Positions 43,628-51,961 of a stretch of 64,000 nucleotides of DNA are shown piece by piece. The DNA is from Sphingobacterium sp. JB170 (lineage in GTDB: Bacteria > Bacteroidota > Bacteroidia > Sphingobacteriales > Sphingobacteriaceae), in assembly GCF_900163865.1 (NCBI RefSeq), contig NZ_FUKU01000043.1, forward strand, positions 1-64,000. Direction: 5' to 3'. Both the position numbers and the translations under genes were made by a program. Below the pieces are notes generated by a model. That model saw nothing but the letters and a program-made list of their open reading frames with translations. It did not search any database and was not told the origin of the DNA. Each line of letters starts with the position of its first letter. The stretch's first letter is position 1.

Positions 43628-45796
43628 TTAAATTCCCATCTCCTCAATGATAAATTGTGCATTATCAATTTTGTCAGCTACCCATAATACGTAGCGTATA
43701 TCAACACCGATCGAGCGGCTATAGTCTTCATTCCAGGCAAAATCGTTTATCGTTGCATCATATGCACGGTCAAAATTAACGCCAATTAGGTCACCGTAGG
43801 CATTCATTATTGGAGAGCCAGAATTACCGCCTGTCGTATCCATATTATACAAAATATTTACCGGAACGTCGTTCAGTTCTTTCTTAGCGTATGCGCCAAA
43901 GTTTTTCGCCAGCCAAGCTGCTTTTATAGACTCGGGATAGGCAAATTCAGGGAGCTCGGAGTTTCCTTTTTCTATTAGTCCTTTTACAGTCGTAAATGGA
44001 GTCATATAGGTAGCATCGACAGGACTATAGCCTTTAATGTTACCAAAGGTCAGTCGAAGCGTCGAATTGGCATCAGGGATAAAGCTTTTAGATTGAAACT
44101 TTTCCTTGACGGCCACATAATCGCCCATTAATCTATTTAAAACACCTTCTCTGCGTTTTTGCTCGTCATCAAAGCTGAGCAGCTCTTTATCAAGTTTCGC
44201 TTGAATAGCGAGTAAATCATCGTGATAATTCTTTAGGGACTGTACATCGCGTAAAATCTCATTAAATACGTCGTCTTCACTGTTTAGTTCCGAATGATCC
44301 AAGGCAGTGATGAATTCTTTCACAAATTCTTGCTCGGAATGACCGACATGAGCAGAGTCGAAATAACCGAGTTTATTATCGCCTTGGAAGCCGTAAGCAT
44401 CTTCAATCATTCGTGCTCCAATATTTTTATCAACTTGCAAATTAAAACCGTCGTATATTTTGGATAGAAAGTCCTTGACCTGGTTGATATTAATATTGAA
44501 AAACTCTTCTTGCGCTTGAAGACCATTCTGTTTCAATAAAGCGTCTCTGAAACCGTTGATCGTACTTGCTATTCGCAATAAACTCGAACTGCTATAGAGA
44601 TTATTAAACCATAGCTCTTTTAACGCTGTTTTGTCTACTTCTTGGTAGTAATCGTCGATGTCGGCCATTAAGCTGCCATAACGCTGCTTGTACTCTGGTT
44701 TACTTTCTATGAATTTAGCCAGCGCCTCATCTTCTTCGTATTTCTGTTTTACGAGCGATAAGTTCTTTAATCCTTTTAATTTGCCGCGGTAATTTTTCAT
44801 CACATTGGCGTTTCTTTTCATTCGCGTTGCAAGAGCAAGTTGCGTGGAAACATCACTCTTGCTTGCAAAGGACATTTGTTGGTTTTGGAAATCATAAAGA
44901 TTCGATGTGTACGGCAACAGGAAGCGTTCCTGGTACTCCATGTACTGCGCAGGACGATGTCTAAAAGTTCGGCCAGGGTACCCCAAAATAAAAACGAAAT
45001 CATTTTCATTTACGCCTTTCGGATTTACTTTAAGATGCTTCTTAGGTTGATAAGGTACGTTCTCTTTGGCGTATTTCGCCGAGGACCCATCGGGTGCAAC
45101 GTAAGCACGTAGGAACGAGAAATCGCCCGTATGACGTGGCCAAACCCAGTTATCAGTCTCTCCTCCGAACTCGCCAATATCTTGCCTGGGAACGTAGACT
45201 AACCGGACATCTTCAATTTTTTTATACTTAAACAATACATAGCTCTTGCCAATGAACATTTCGGACACTTCGGCCGTGATACTCGGGTCTTGTTTCTCAG
45301 CTAATTCAGCTAATTCTGCTCGTTTTTTATTAATTGCGTTAATTCGCTGCTTTGGATCTTTAATATTTTCAACGGTCTGCAGTACCTGATCCGAAACGTC
45401 CTGGTAGGAGTCTGTAATTCGAATGGTCAACCCTTGTGCTTCGATTTCTTGCTCGAGACCGTTGGCCACAAATCCATTTTTTAAATAATTAAACGCAGGG
45501 CTACTCGCTAGTTGAACGGCGCTAAAAGCGCAATGGTGGTTGGTTATAATTAATCCGTTTGGAGAAACAAACGAACCCGTACATCCCCCGACCTTTACGA
45601 GCGCATCTACTAATGCAACTTCGTTATTGGGGTTATAGATATCTTTTTCTGCTATCTTTAACCCCGCCTTTTTTAGACCTGCACGACTTAGTTCGCTCAA
45701 GGGAAACATTCCCTCGTCGGGGACAGATGCCGAAAAGATTAACATGCAGATACCAAGTAGCAGACCACACATTAAAGTTCCTTTTAATTTATTCAT
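43628..45796 (-). CDS. S46 dipeptidyl-peptidase, DPP11-like
   Basis: A periplasmic serine peptidase that removes N-terminal dipeptides. The 722-aa protein has a signal peptide (MNKLKGTLMCGLLLGICMLI...) and the S46 triad: His in IITNHHCAFSAVQ, Asp in DNWVWPRHTGDFSF, Ser in TGGNSGSPIMNAYGDL. Eighteen residues after the Ser the sequence has NFDR; in P. gingivalis DPP11 this Arg (R673) binds acidic P1 side chains, whereas DPP7 has Gly. Asp/Glu specificity is thus expected. The ATG at 45796 is chosen to begin the signal peptide. A strong terminator follows. Confidence 0.92.
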   Translation of the reverse strand: MNKLKGTLMCGLLLGICMLIFSASVPDEGMFPLSELSRAGLKKAGLKIAEKDIYNPNNEVALVDALVKVGGCTGSFVSPNGLIITNHHCAFSAVQLASSPAFNYLKNGFVANGLEQEIEAQGLTIRITDSYQDVSDQVLQTVENIKDPKQRINAINKKRAELAELAEKQDPSITAEVSEMFIGKSYVLFKYKKIEDVRLVYVPRQDIGEFGGETDNWVWPRHTGDFSFLRAYVAPDGSSAKYAKENVPYQPKKHLKVNPKGVNENDFVFILGYPGRTFRHRPAQYMEYQERFLLPYTSNLYDFQNQQMSFASKSDVSTQLALATRMKRNANVMKNYRGKLKGLKNLSLVKQKYEEDEALAKFIESKPEYKQRYGSLMADIDDYYQEVDKTALKELWFNNLYSSSSLLRIASTINGFRDALLKQNGLQAQEEFFNININQVKDFLSKIYDGFNLQVDKNIGARMIEDAYGFQGDNKLGYFDSAHVGHSEQEFVKEFITALDHSELNSEDDVFNEILRDVQSLKNYHDDLLAIQAKLDKELLSFDDEQKRREGVLNRLMGDYVAVKEKFQSKSFIPDANSTLRLTFGNIKGYSPVDATYMTPFTTVKGLIEKGNSELPEFAYPESIKAAWLAKNFGAYAKKELNDVPVNILYNMDTTGGNSGSPIMNAYGDLIGVNFDRAYDATINDFAWNEDYSRSIGVDIRYVLWVADKIDNAQFIIEEMGI

Positions 45797-45939
45797 AAAT
45801 TCTAATTTAGCGTGGTTCAAAGTTAAGAAAGATTTCGCGACAAATATCTCGCATATTTACGCCGAATGAGGGTTTCGAATTTAGATAATACGATATGGTG
45901 AAAATCTGTCGTAAATACGTGGAAAAACTCTTAAAGTTG

Positions 45940-45947
45940 TACCTTTG
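45940..45947 (+). promoter_or_regulatory. -7 element TACCTTTG of oxyR
   Basis: A perfect TAnnTTTG match 19 nt before the ATG at 45967; no good -33. It excludes the upstream in-frame start at 45895. Confidence 0.6.
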
Positions 45948-45966
45948 TATAGCTAAAATTTATCGA

Positions 45967-46908
45967 ATGACACTTGTTCAATTAGAATATGTTATAGCGG
46001 TCGATACGTACCGTAGTTTTGTCGCCGCGGCCGAGCACTGTTTTGTTACACAGCCGACTTTAAGTATGCAGATTCAAAAGTTAGAAGAATCTTTAGGAGC
46101 GAAATTATTTGACAGAAGTAGGCAGCCGGTAGTTCCCACAGAAGTCGGGGAGAAAGTTATCAAGCAGGCGCGTCTGATTCTAATGGAAAGTAAAAAGATT
46201 CTGGAAATTCTCCAGGAGGAAAAAGGGGAGATTTCTGGTGAGTTGAAAATAGGCGTGATACCCACTGTCGCCCCGTATCTACTTCCAGATATTCTCACAT
46301 TATTTTTAAAAAAATACCCGAAGCTTCAAATGCAAGTTTGGGAGCATACCACAGAAAAGATCATTCATGAACTTAAAATGGGACGGCTTGATTGCGGAAT
46401 TGTGTCAACACCATTACGGGAACTCGGAATCGATGAAACTCCCCTCTATTATGAATCGTTTGTGGCTTACGTTTCTGAGCGGAGCCCATTATATCAAAAG
46501 AAAATGATCAGCCCCGACGAGATCGCAAGCGAAAAGTTATGGTTATTAAACGAGGGACACTGTATGCGTGGGCAGGTGTTGAACCTTTGTCAATATAAAC
46601 ATAAGTTGGGTAGCGAAGGAACCTTTGAATATAATACGGGGTCTGTGGAAACGCTTAAACGAATGGTAGACGTGAATTCTGGAATAACAATTGTTCCGGA
46701 AATGAGTATTCTGGGGTACGAGGAAGATCAGCTAGCACATGTTCGCTATTTTAAATCCCCCGAACCTGTTCGTGAAATTAGTCTCGTTACGACGCAAAAT
46801 TATGTAAAAAAGCAGGCCGTAAAAGCACTAGAGAATGAAATTTTAGATATTATCCCCGAAAGGTTTAAAAATAAAAAACGGAAAGAAATAATGGGATTCG
46901 AACTTTAA
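45967..46908 (+). CDS. oxyR: Peroxide-sensing LysR regulator OxyR
   Basis: A 313-aa LysR-type regulator. The N-terminal HTH reads MTLVQLEYVIAVDTYRSFVA and CFVTQPTLSMQIQKLEESLG. The effector domain holds EGHCMRGQVLNLCQ, with C199 and C208 at the same numbers and spacing as the redox cysteines of E. coli OxyR (GHC...C), so it should sense H2O2 by disulfide formation. The start is fixed by a TACCTTTG -7 element. A ClC-type channel gene follows in the same direction; targets such as catalase are not in the window. Confidence 0.93.
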   Translation: MTLVQLEYVIAVDTYRSFVAAAEHCFVTQPTLSMQIQKLEESLGAKLFDRSRQPVVPTEVGEKVIKQARLILMESKKILEILQEEKGEISGELKIGVIPTVAPYLLPDILTLFLKKYPKLQMQVWEHTTEKIIHELKMGRLDCGIVSTPLRELGIDETPLYYESFVAYVSERSPLYQKKMISPDEIASEKLWLLNEGHCMRGQVLNLCQYKHKLGSEGTFEYNTGSVETLKRMVDVNSGITIVPEMSILGYEEDQLAHVRYFKSPEPVREISLVTTQNYVKKQAVKALENEILDIIPERFKNKKRKEIMGFEL

Positions 46909-46974
46909 TTATTGGCCAGCATATTAATGAGAACTAAAATTCAGATAAAATTAGAACACGTAAATAGGTGGAGA

Positions 46975-48717
46975 ATGCAAAAAATTTCTAACCGAAATTT
47001 TTTGATTATTCTTTCTGTCGTCGTAGGAATTATCGGTGGGTTAGCCGCTTCATTACTCAAAGTTATGACCCATTATATCGCCTCGAGTCTCCAAAATGAT
47101 ATTGAATGGCACTATAAATATTCCTTTTACCTTATTTTGCCATTAATCGGAATCCTATTTAGTGTTCTATATGTTCGTAAGTTCCTTAAAGGGAAGAATT
47201 TCGAGCACGGAATAACGCCTATCATCTATGCCATTTCTAGAAAGTCTTCTCGAATCGAACCACATAATGTTCATTCGCAGATTGTTACAAGCGCAATTAC
47301 GGTTGGTTTTGGAGGATCGTGTGGTCTAGAGGCGCCAATTGCCTACAGCGGGTCGGCGATAGGTTCGAATATTGCGCGGTTTTTTGGTTTACAGTATAAG
47401 GAAATTACGATGCTGTTGGCGTGTGGCGCGGCGGCCGGTATTGCCGGAGCTTTTAATAGTCCTATCGCTGGGATGATTTTCGCCATTGAGATTTTACTCC
47501 CTGAGTTCTCTATTCCTGCATTTATTCCACTCTTGATGTCGGCGGCTCTGGCCTCGGTGATTTCGCGGATGCTGTATGCTGAGCCATTGTTTCACACGGC
47601 CACTACAGAATGGGAGATTTCGGCACTGTTTTTTTATGTACTGCTTGCGGTGATTGTCGGCATTTATACTGTTTATTTTGCGAAAATTAGTACGGTGGTG
47701 AAAAATAAGTTCGCAAAGATCAAAAATCCGTACGCAAAAGTTTGGGTGAGCGGAGGTTCTTTGGGGATTATGATTTTTTTATTCCCAGCGTTGTATGGTG
47801 AGGGGTACCTAACTATCCAGCAGATGCTCGATGGTAAATTCGATGCGATTGTAAAAAACAGTTTGTTTTTTGAATACAGTCACCTCGGCTGGGTTATTGT
47901 TTGTTATACTGTACTGACCCTGTTCGCTAAATCTCTTGCCTCGCTTTTTACATTAAGCGGAGGGGGCAATGGGGGGATTTTTGGCCCCAGCTTAGTAATG
48001 GGGGGCTTACTTGGGTTTGCATTTGCGTACGGAATTAATCAAACAGGGGTCGTCATGCTGAATGTGCCAAATTTTGTTGTTGCCGGAATGGCTGGAGCGA
48101 TGGCCGGGATAATGCACGCTCCACTCACCGGATTGTTCCTCATCGCTGAAATAACGGGAGGATACACCCTGATGGTTCCGCTGATGTTGATTACGTCGAT
48201 TTCCTATTTGATCAACCGCTCCGTGTTGAAGCATTCCATATATACGAAGGGATTGGCCGAATCGGGGGATTTACTTTCATATGAAGACAAAGATCGAACG
48301 GTATTAAGTATGATGAAGCTTCGGTATGTCCTAGAGACAAATTTCATCGTTTTAGGACCGAAGCAAACGCCAATCGATCGCCAAAGTCAAATTATACACT
48401 CCAAACGGAATATTTTTCCTATTGTAGATGATACAGGCGTACTGCTGGGTATTATATACAGCGAGCGACTGTTCTCGATTTTACTAGGGGAAGAAGAGGG
48501 GGCGAATAAACCCTTTGACACTTTGGCTCAAAAACCGAATGACGTGATAAAAGAAAGTGAAAATATGGAAATCGTAATGGCGAAAATGAATCGCGATGAT
48601 GTCTGGATTTTACCCGTTGTGAATGATGAGAATAAATATCTTGGCTTCGTGTCCAAATCGAGCGTGTTTAATAAATATCGCGCATTGTTAGTTCGTCAAG
48701 GACAATATTTAGAATAA
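46975..48717 (+). CDS. ClC-family chloride channel/transporter with CBS domains
   Basis: A ~580-aa ClC protein: about 430 residues of membrane domain followed by two CBS domains (MKLRYVLETNFIVLG..., PIVDDTGVLLGIIYSERL, WILPVVNDENKYLGFVSKSS). Selectivity motifs: GSCGLEAPIAYSG (with the gating Glu in GLEAP), GGNGGIFGPSLVMG, and AGAMAGIMHAPLTG. The ATG at 46975 has an upstream GGTGGAGA; the ATG at 46927 is an alternative. It lies 66 bp after oxyR and may share its transcript. The nucleotide-sensing role of the CBS pair is a family expectation. Confidence 0.92.
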   Translation: MQKISNRNFLIILSVVVGIIGGLAASLLKVMTHYIASSLQNDIEWHYKYSFYLILPLIGILFSVLYVRKFLKGKNFEHGITPIIYAISRKSSRIEPHNVHSQIVTSAITVGFGGSCGLEAPIAYSGSAIGSNIARFFGLQYKEITMLLACGAAAGIAGAFNSPIAGMIFAIEILLPEFSIPAFIPLLMSAALASVISRMLYAEPLFHTATTEWEISALFFYVLLAVIVGIYTVYFAKISTVVKNKFAKIKNPYAKVWVSGGSLGIMIFLFPALYGEGYLTIQQMLDGKFDAIVKNSLFFEYSHLGWVIVCYTVLTLFAKSLASLFTLSGGGNGGIFGPSLVMGGLLGFAFAYGINQTGVVMLNVPNFVVAGMAGAMAGIMHAPLTGLFLIAEITGGYTLMVPLMLITSISYLINRSVLKHSIYTKGLAESGDLLSYEDKDRTVLSMMKLRYVLETNFIVLGPKQTPIDRQSQIIHSKRNIFPIVDDTGVLLGIIYSERLFSILLGEEEGANKPFDTLAQKPNDVIKESENMEIVMAKMNRDDVWILPVVNDENKYLGFVSKSSVFNKYRALLVRQGQYLE

Positions 48718-48738
48718 GACCGCTTGCGCACGATGCGC

Positions 48739-49332
48739 CTAAGCGCGTGCGTCTAGGATTTTAGCCACATATTTTCCGATTATATCAAACTCTATATTAA
48801 TTGTATCACCGACCTTAACCGACTGCAGGTTGGTGTACTCAATGGTGTAAGGGATTATCGCAACGGAAAACCGACTGTCTTGTGAATTTACGACAGTCAA
48901 ACTGATTCCATTAACCGTAACCGATCCTTTTTCTACGGTGACGTTGTCTTGTAGGTTCTTTTGGTATTCAAACGTAAATAACCAGCTCCCATTTTGATCT
49001 TCAATGGCTACACAGGTTGCCGTTTGGTCCACATGGCCTTGGACAATATGTCCATCTAAACGTCCCCCAGCGACCGTACATCTTTCTAGGTTAATCAAGT
49101 CACCTACTTTTAAAAGTCCAAGATTTGATTTAGCAAGTGTCTCTTGTATCGCTGTCACTTTATGAGTTTGTGCTTGTATGGCTACCACGGTAAGGCATAC
49201 GCCGTTATGCGAGACACTTTGATCAATTTTTAGCTGATCAGAAATTGACGATTCGACATAGAAATTAATATTCTGCTGCTCGGTCTCTATTCGGGTGACT
49301 TTGCCCAGTGTTTCGATGATGCCTGTGAACAT
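48739..49332 (-). CDS. ribE: Riboflavin synthase alpha subunit
   Basis: Dismutates two 6,7-dimethyl-8-ribityllumazine to riboflavin. The 197-aa protein has the two homologous lumazine-binding barrels: MFTGIIETLGKVTRIE with SVSHNGVCLTVVAI, and GGRLDGHIVQGHVDQTATC with GSVTVNGISLTVV. Length and motifs are standard. It is convergent with the ClC gene and faces away from the small-RNA region. No FMN riboswitch is visible upstream. Confidence 0.96.
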   Translation of the reverse strand: MFTGIIETLGKVTRIETEQQNINFYVESSISDQLKIDQSVSHNGVCLTVVAIQAQTHKVTAIQETLAKSNLGLLKVGDLINLERCTVAGGRLDGHIVQGHVDQTATCVAIEDQNGSWLFTFEYQKNLQDNVTVEKGSVTVNGISLTVVNSQDSRFSVAIIPYTIEYTNLQSVKVGDTINIEFDIIGKYVAKILDARA

Positions 49333-49391
49333 AAGTTTTGCTTTTGAACAAAGGTAAGGAACGTTGCGTTAAAAAAAATAAAATTAAAAAT

Positions 49392-49422
49392 TTTGTATAG
49401 TGTATTTTATACACTACTTTTG
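49392..49422 (+). promoter_or_regulatory. Consensus promoter of candidate sRNA 1
   Basis: TTTG (49392-49395), 19-nt spacer, TACTTTTG (49415-49422): a full consensus match in a stretch with no downstream protein gene. Confidence 0.8.
49398..49416. promoter_or_regulatory. Operator-like inverted repeat in the sRNA 1 promoter
   Basis: TAGTGTAT-TTT-ATACACTA: perfect 8-bp arms that fill the spacer between -33 and -7, where a repressor would block RNA polymerase. Confidence 0.5.
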
Positions 49423-49428
49423 TAGTAT

Positions 49429-49492
49429 CATAATTTAGGTTTATAATTGGTTATAAAGGTTTTCATTCTCCCCGTTTGAAAACCTTTTTTTT
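49429..49492 (+). ncRNA. Candidate small RNA 1 (~64 nt)
   Basis: Predicted from the consensus promoter to a strong terminator: AAAGGTTTTC (49455-49464), 13-nt loop, GAAAACCTTT (49478-49487), T8. It lacks a credible ORF. The 5' part (TTTAGGTT...GGTTATA) is shared with the second candidate just downstream, suggesting related RNAs. The T run is on the forward strand only, so this is not the terminator of the flanking reverse genes. Confidence 0.55.
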
Positions 49493-49556
49493 ATATCTGA
49501 TTATCAAGTAATTAACCTAAATATGTAGAATTATAACGACATTTATTCCGAAAAAA

Positions 49557-49589
49557 TTTGGGGAATATCCAAATAATACTCTATCTTTG
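49557..49589 (+). promoter_or_regulatory. Consensus promoter of candidate sRNA 2
   Basis: TTTG (49557-49560), 21-nt spacer, TATCTTTG (49582-49589): a full consensus match 65 nt after the first terminator. Confidence 0.8.
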
Positions 49590-49595
49590 TGATAG

Positions 49596-49676
49596 GTTTA
49601 GGTTGATTACCTCGTACAAGAGGTTATATTTTAAAGCCTGGAGGATCGCCCGATTCATCCAGGCTTTACTTTTTTA
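49596..49676 (+). ncRNA. Candidate small RNA 2 (~80 nt)
   Basis: Predicted from the promoter to a terminator AAAGCCTGGA (49633-49642), 15-nt loop, TCCAGGCTTT (49658-49667), then ACTTTTTT. An internal hairpin ACCTC-GTACAA-GAGGT lies at 49609-49624. It shares TTTAGGTT and GGTTATA with candidate 1. Its 3' end touches the 3' end of the convergent DUF3078 gene. Confidence 0.55.
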
Positions 49677-50585
49677 TTAAAATTTGTAGGTTACGCCCGC
49701 GCCCACAATTTGTCTGACTTGAAGACCTGGACCTTTTTCTTCAATACCATTTTTAACTTTCGGAACCATCGTATTGTCGTCGTATATCAGTTGAACGCCT
49801 GCATTCACCGTAATAAATTTATTTACCGTCATAAAAAGATTTGCGGTATAATCGACGTCCACATTTTGAGGATCTTCCAGGTAGTTGGCGTAAAGTTTTA
49901 ACGTATTTTCAAAGGAGATGTTCTTCATTAGATCCACTTTGTAGTAAGCATCCAAGGACGCGCCAAACTCTGTACGCAAATTTTTATCGGCATCTAGCCC
50001 ATAGTCTGTCCGGAGTGAGTCGATCCCTACGAAGATGAGCCGTGCAGATGCTGGCGAAAGGTTTACACGGAAGTTGTCCGAGCGTTTGTATGCAAAACCA
50101 GGACCGAAACTTAAGTACGCTGGAGCAAATGGACCTGATAACACTTGTCTTTGTTCGTTTGTGTAGTCGTATCCTTTAGCAAACTGCGTGTTAAAGTTTA
50201 GGAAGAACGTATACATCCAATATTGTTTAGCCTCGTAGCCGAGTAGACTGTTTATCATAAACCGATCATCGTTCTTTCTCCAATCCGTTTCTTTTTGAAA
50301 AGTTTGACCGTAGGCCGCGAGGACCTTGTTATCCCAGTTCCACTTTCCTTTTTTGTAGTTGAAATCATAATTAAGAACAAGGTTACCCGCAAACGAGCTC
50401 ACTCCACCGGCCGCCCAATTGGTGAACGAACTTTGATTAATTAAAAAGGTGTTTTCTCCCTTAATTGTCCAGGTTTTTGTGGTGTCTGTGGTCTGCGGGT
50501 TTGCCGGAGTGATATCATCTTGTGCAAATGCAGAGCTGCCTGTAATAATGGCGCCGGTAGCTAAAAAGATTTTTAGTAGCTTCAT
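49677..50585 (-). CDS. DUF3078-family outer membrane beta-barrel protein
   Basis: A 302-aa exported protein with a clear signal peptide (MKLLKIFLATGAIITGSSAFA) and alternating hydrophobic/aromatic strands ending in VRQIVGAGVTYKF, as in outer-membrane barrels. The segments INQSSFTNWAAGGVSSFAGN and GKWNWDNKVLAAYGQTFQKE are diagnostic of DUF3078. The family is of unknown function. It is a single reverse gene. Confidence 0.88.
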   Translation of the reverse strand: MKLLKIFLATGAIITGSSAFAQDDITPANPQTTDTTKTWTIKGENTFLINQSSFTNWAAGGVSSFAGNLVLNYDFNYKKGKWNWDNKVLAAYGQTFQKETDWRKNDDRFMINSLLGYEAKQYWMYTFFLNFNTQFAKGYDYTNEQRQVLSGPFAPAYLSFGPGFAYKRSDNFRVNLSPASARLIFVGIDSLRTDYGLDADKNLRTEFGASLDAYYKVDLMKNISFENTLKLYANYLEDPQNVDVDYTANLFMTVNKFITVNAGVQLIYDDNTMVPKVKNGIEEKGPGLQVRQIVGAGVTYKF

Positions 50586-50650
50586 TGTGGTTTGATTAAA
50601 GTGTAAAAAAATGTAATATTGAGTTCATACGATAAAATAAATTAATGATT

Positions 50651-50658
50651 TATATTTG
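50651..50658 (+). promoter_or_regulatory. -7 element TATATTTG upstream of rlmH
   Basis: A perfect TAnnTTTG match ~97 nt before rlmH, without a well-spaced TTTG. It is probably the rlmH promoter. Confidence 0.45.
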
Positions 50659-50754
50659 CGTGAGATTAAGAAATTCTAGTTAGGCAGATCAAGCTTTAGA
50701 ATATAAAGGTAAATAAATATTTCTTTTTTGCAATAAATAGCAGGTATTAGGTAT

Positions 50755-51228
50755 ATGAAAATCACTTTAATTTGTATTGGTAAAACGGATGAGAAGTTTG
50801 TGATAATGGGGGTTGAGATTTACCTTAAGCGCTTAAAGCACTACATTAATTTCGACCTTGTGATTATTCCGGATATAAAAAATGCGAAGAATCTTACGCA
50901 GGACCAGCAAAAAGCAAAGGAGGGAGAATACATTTTAAAGCAAGTTGGAAATGCTGACTTTCTGGTACTTTTAGATGAGCGGGGTAAAGAATTTCATTCG
51001 GTCGGTTTCTCACAATATTTGGAGCAGAAAATGATCAGTTCGGTGAATAACTTGGTTTTTGTAGTCGGCGGGCCTTACGGATTTTCTAACGAGGTATACC
51101 AGCGCGCGAATCAACAAATGTCACTCTCTAAGATGACCTTTTCACACCAGATGATCAGGCTGTTTTTTATTGAGCAGCTTTATCGTGGATTTACAATCAT
51201 AAAAGGAGAGCCGTATCACCACGAATAA
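50755..51228 (+). CDS. rlmH: 23S rRNA pseudouridine-1915 N3-methyltransferase
   Basis: Methylates pseudouridine 1915 of 23S rRNA. The 157-aa SPOUT-fold protein begins MKITLICIGKTDEKFV and has LVIIPDIKNAKN, FLVLLDERGKEF, the SAM knot FVVGGPYGFSNEVYQRA and the tail MIRLFFIEQLYRGFTIIKGEPYHH, all diagnostic. Followed by a small membrane-protein gene with its own Shine-Dalgarno. Confidence 0.97.
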   Translation: MKITLICIGKTDEKFVIMGVEIYLKRLKHYINFDLVIIPDIKNAKNLTQDQQKAKEGEYILKQVGNADFLVLLDERGKEFHSVGFSQYLEQKMISSVNNLVFVVGGPYGFSNEVYQRANQQMSLSKMTFSHQMIRLFFIEQLYRGFTIIKGEPYHHE

Positions 51229-51302
51229 TTTAGCTAATTTTAGTATATTTATATTATGGAATTTGCGGATGGATTTCATCATTAGTTTAAAAAGGAGGCG
51301 TA

Positions 51303-51443
51303 ATGGATTTAAATAATTTAAAGCGAGATTATAAATTTAAGAGTGAGGAAGCGTACCGCGATAAGAGGCGGAATAGAAATTTGATTATAATTTGTATGGT
51401 CTGTGTAGTGATACTATTCTTTTTATTCGATAGGATTTTCTAG
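51303..51443 (+). CDS. Small tail-anchored protein, 46 aa
   Basis: A 46-residue protein: charged N-terminal half (MDLNNLKRDYKFKSEEAYRD, then KRRNRN) followed by one C-terminal membrane helix (LIIICMVCVVILFFLFDRIF). The ATG is preceded by a strong AGGAGG at ~5 nt spacing, unusual in this genome, which supports translation. It follows rlmH by 74 nt. Related small proteins are not identified; function unknown. Confidence 0.65.
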   Translation: MDLNNLKRDYKFKSEEAYRDKRRNRNLIIICMVCVVILFFLFDRIF

Positions 51444-51481
51444 AACAGATATACTCGTTACGGAGTTTTTTCTAGTTCGTA

Positions 51482-51949
51482 TCAAAAATTTTTATTTTCT
51501 CGTTCGAGCAGATTTTTAAAAGTATGCCATGCTTGCTTGTCGGTCTTAAACGTTAATGACTTTTCTTGCAGCGTGTCAACCGGGACGAAGCGAAATACCT
51601 CCAGTTTATCGGCTTGTTTTTCCTTCGAGAAGTCGAAAGGACTTACCTTTATATCAAATGTAATCGGCCCTTTGGCTTTCACTTGGTAATAGATCGAAAG
51701 AATTTGACTTTCGTTAAAACTGGATTTTTCATAGAAATCCGTCGTATAAATATGACGAAGAACATCGATTTCAAGTTGACATTCCTCCATAAATTCGCGC
51801 TTGAGGGCATCAATTAATCCTTCGCCGTATTCGAGCCCACCTCCGGGAAATTTGGTGAATGATACATTCATAGTCTTCTCGTCGCTGACTAGTAACTCAT
51901 TTGTTTCATTGAGTAAAAGGCCGTATACACGGACGTTAAATAGATACAT
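51482..51949 (-). CDS. Nudix hydrolase
   Basis: A 155-aa Nudix-fold hydrolase with the box GGLEYGEGLIDALKREFMEECQLEI (split here as GGLEYGEGLIDALKR + EFMEECQLEI), matching GxxxxxExxxxxxxREUxEExxU, which binds Mg and cleaves nucleoside diphosphate-X bonds. The substrate cannot be predicted. It lies 12 nt after the DUF1080 lipoprotein gene in the same direction, so it may be co-transcribed. Confidence 0.9.
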   Translation of the reverse strand: MYLFNVRVYGLLLNETNELLVSDEKTMNVSFTKFPGGGLEYGEGLIDALKREFMEECQLEIDVLRHIYTTDFYEKSSFNESQILSIYYQVKAKGPITFDIKVSPFDFSKEKQADKLEVFRFVPVDTLQEKSLTFKTDKQAWHTFKNLLERENKNF

Positions 51950-51961
51950 TTAGTGTGTATT

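Noticed and set aside
48720..49440. FMN riboswitch upstream of ribE
   Set aside because: The short upstream region lacks the conserved RFN core sequences.
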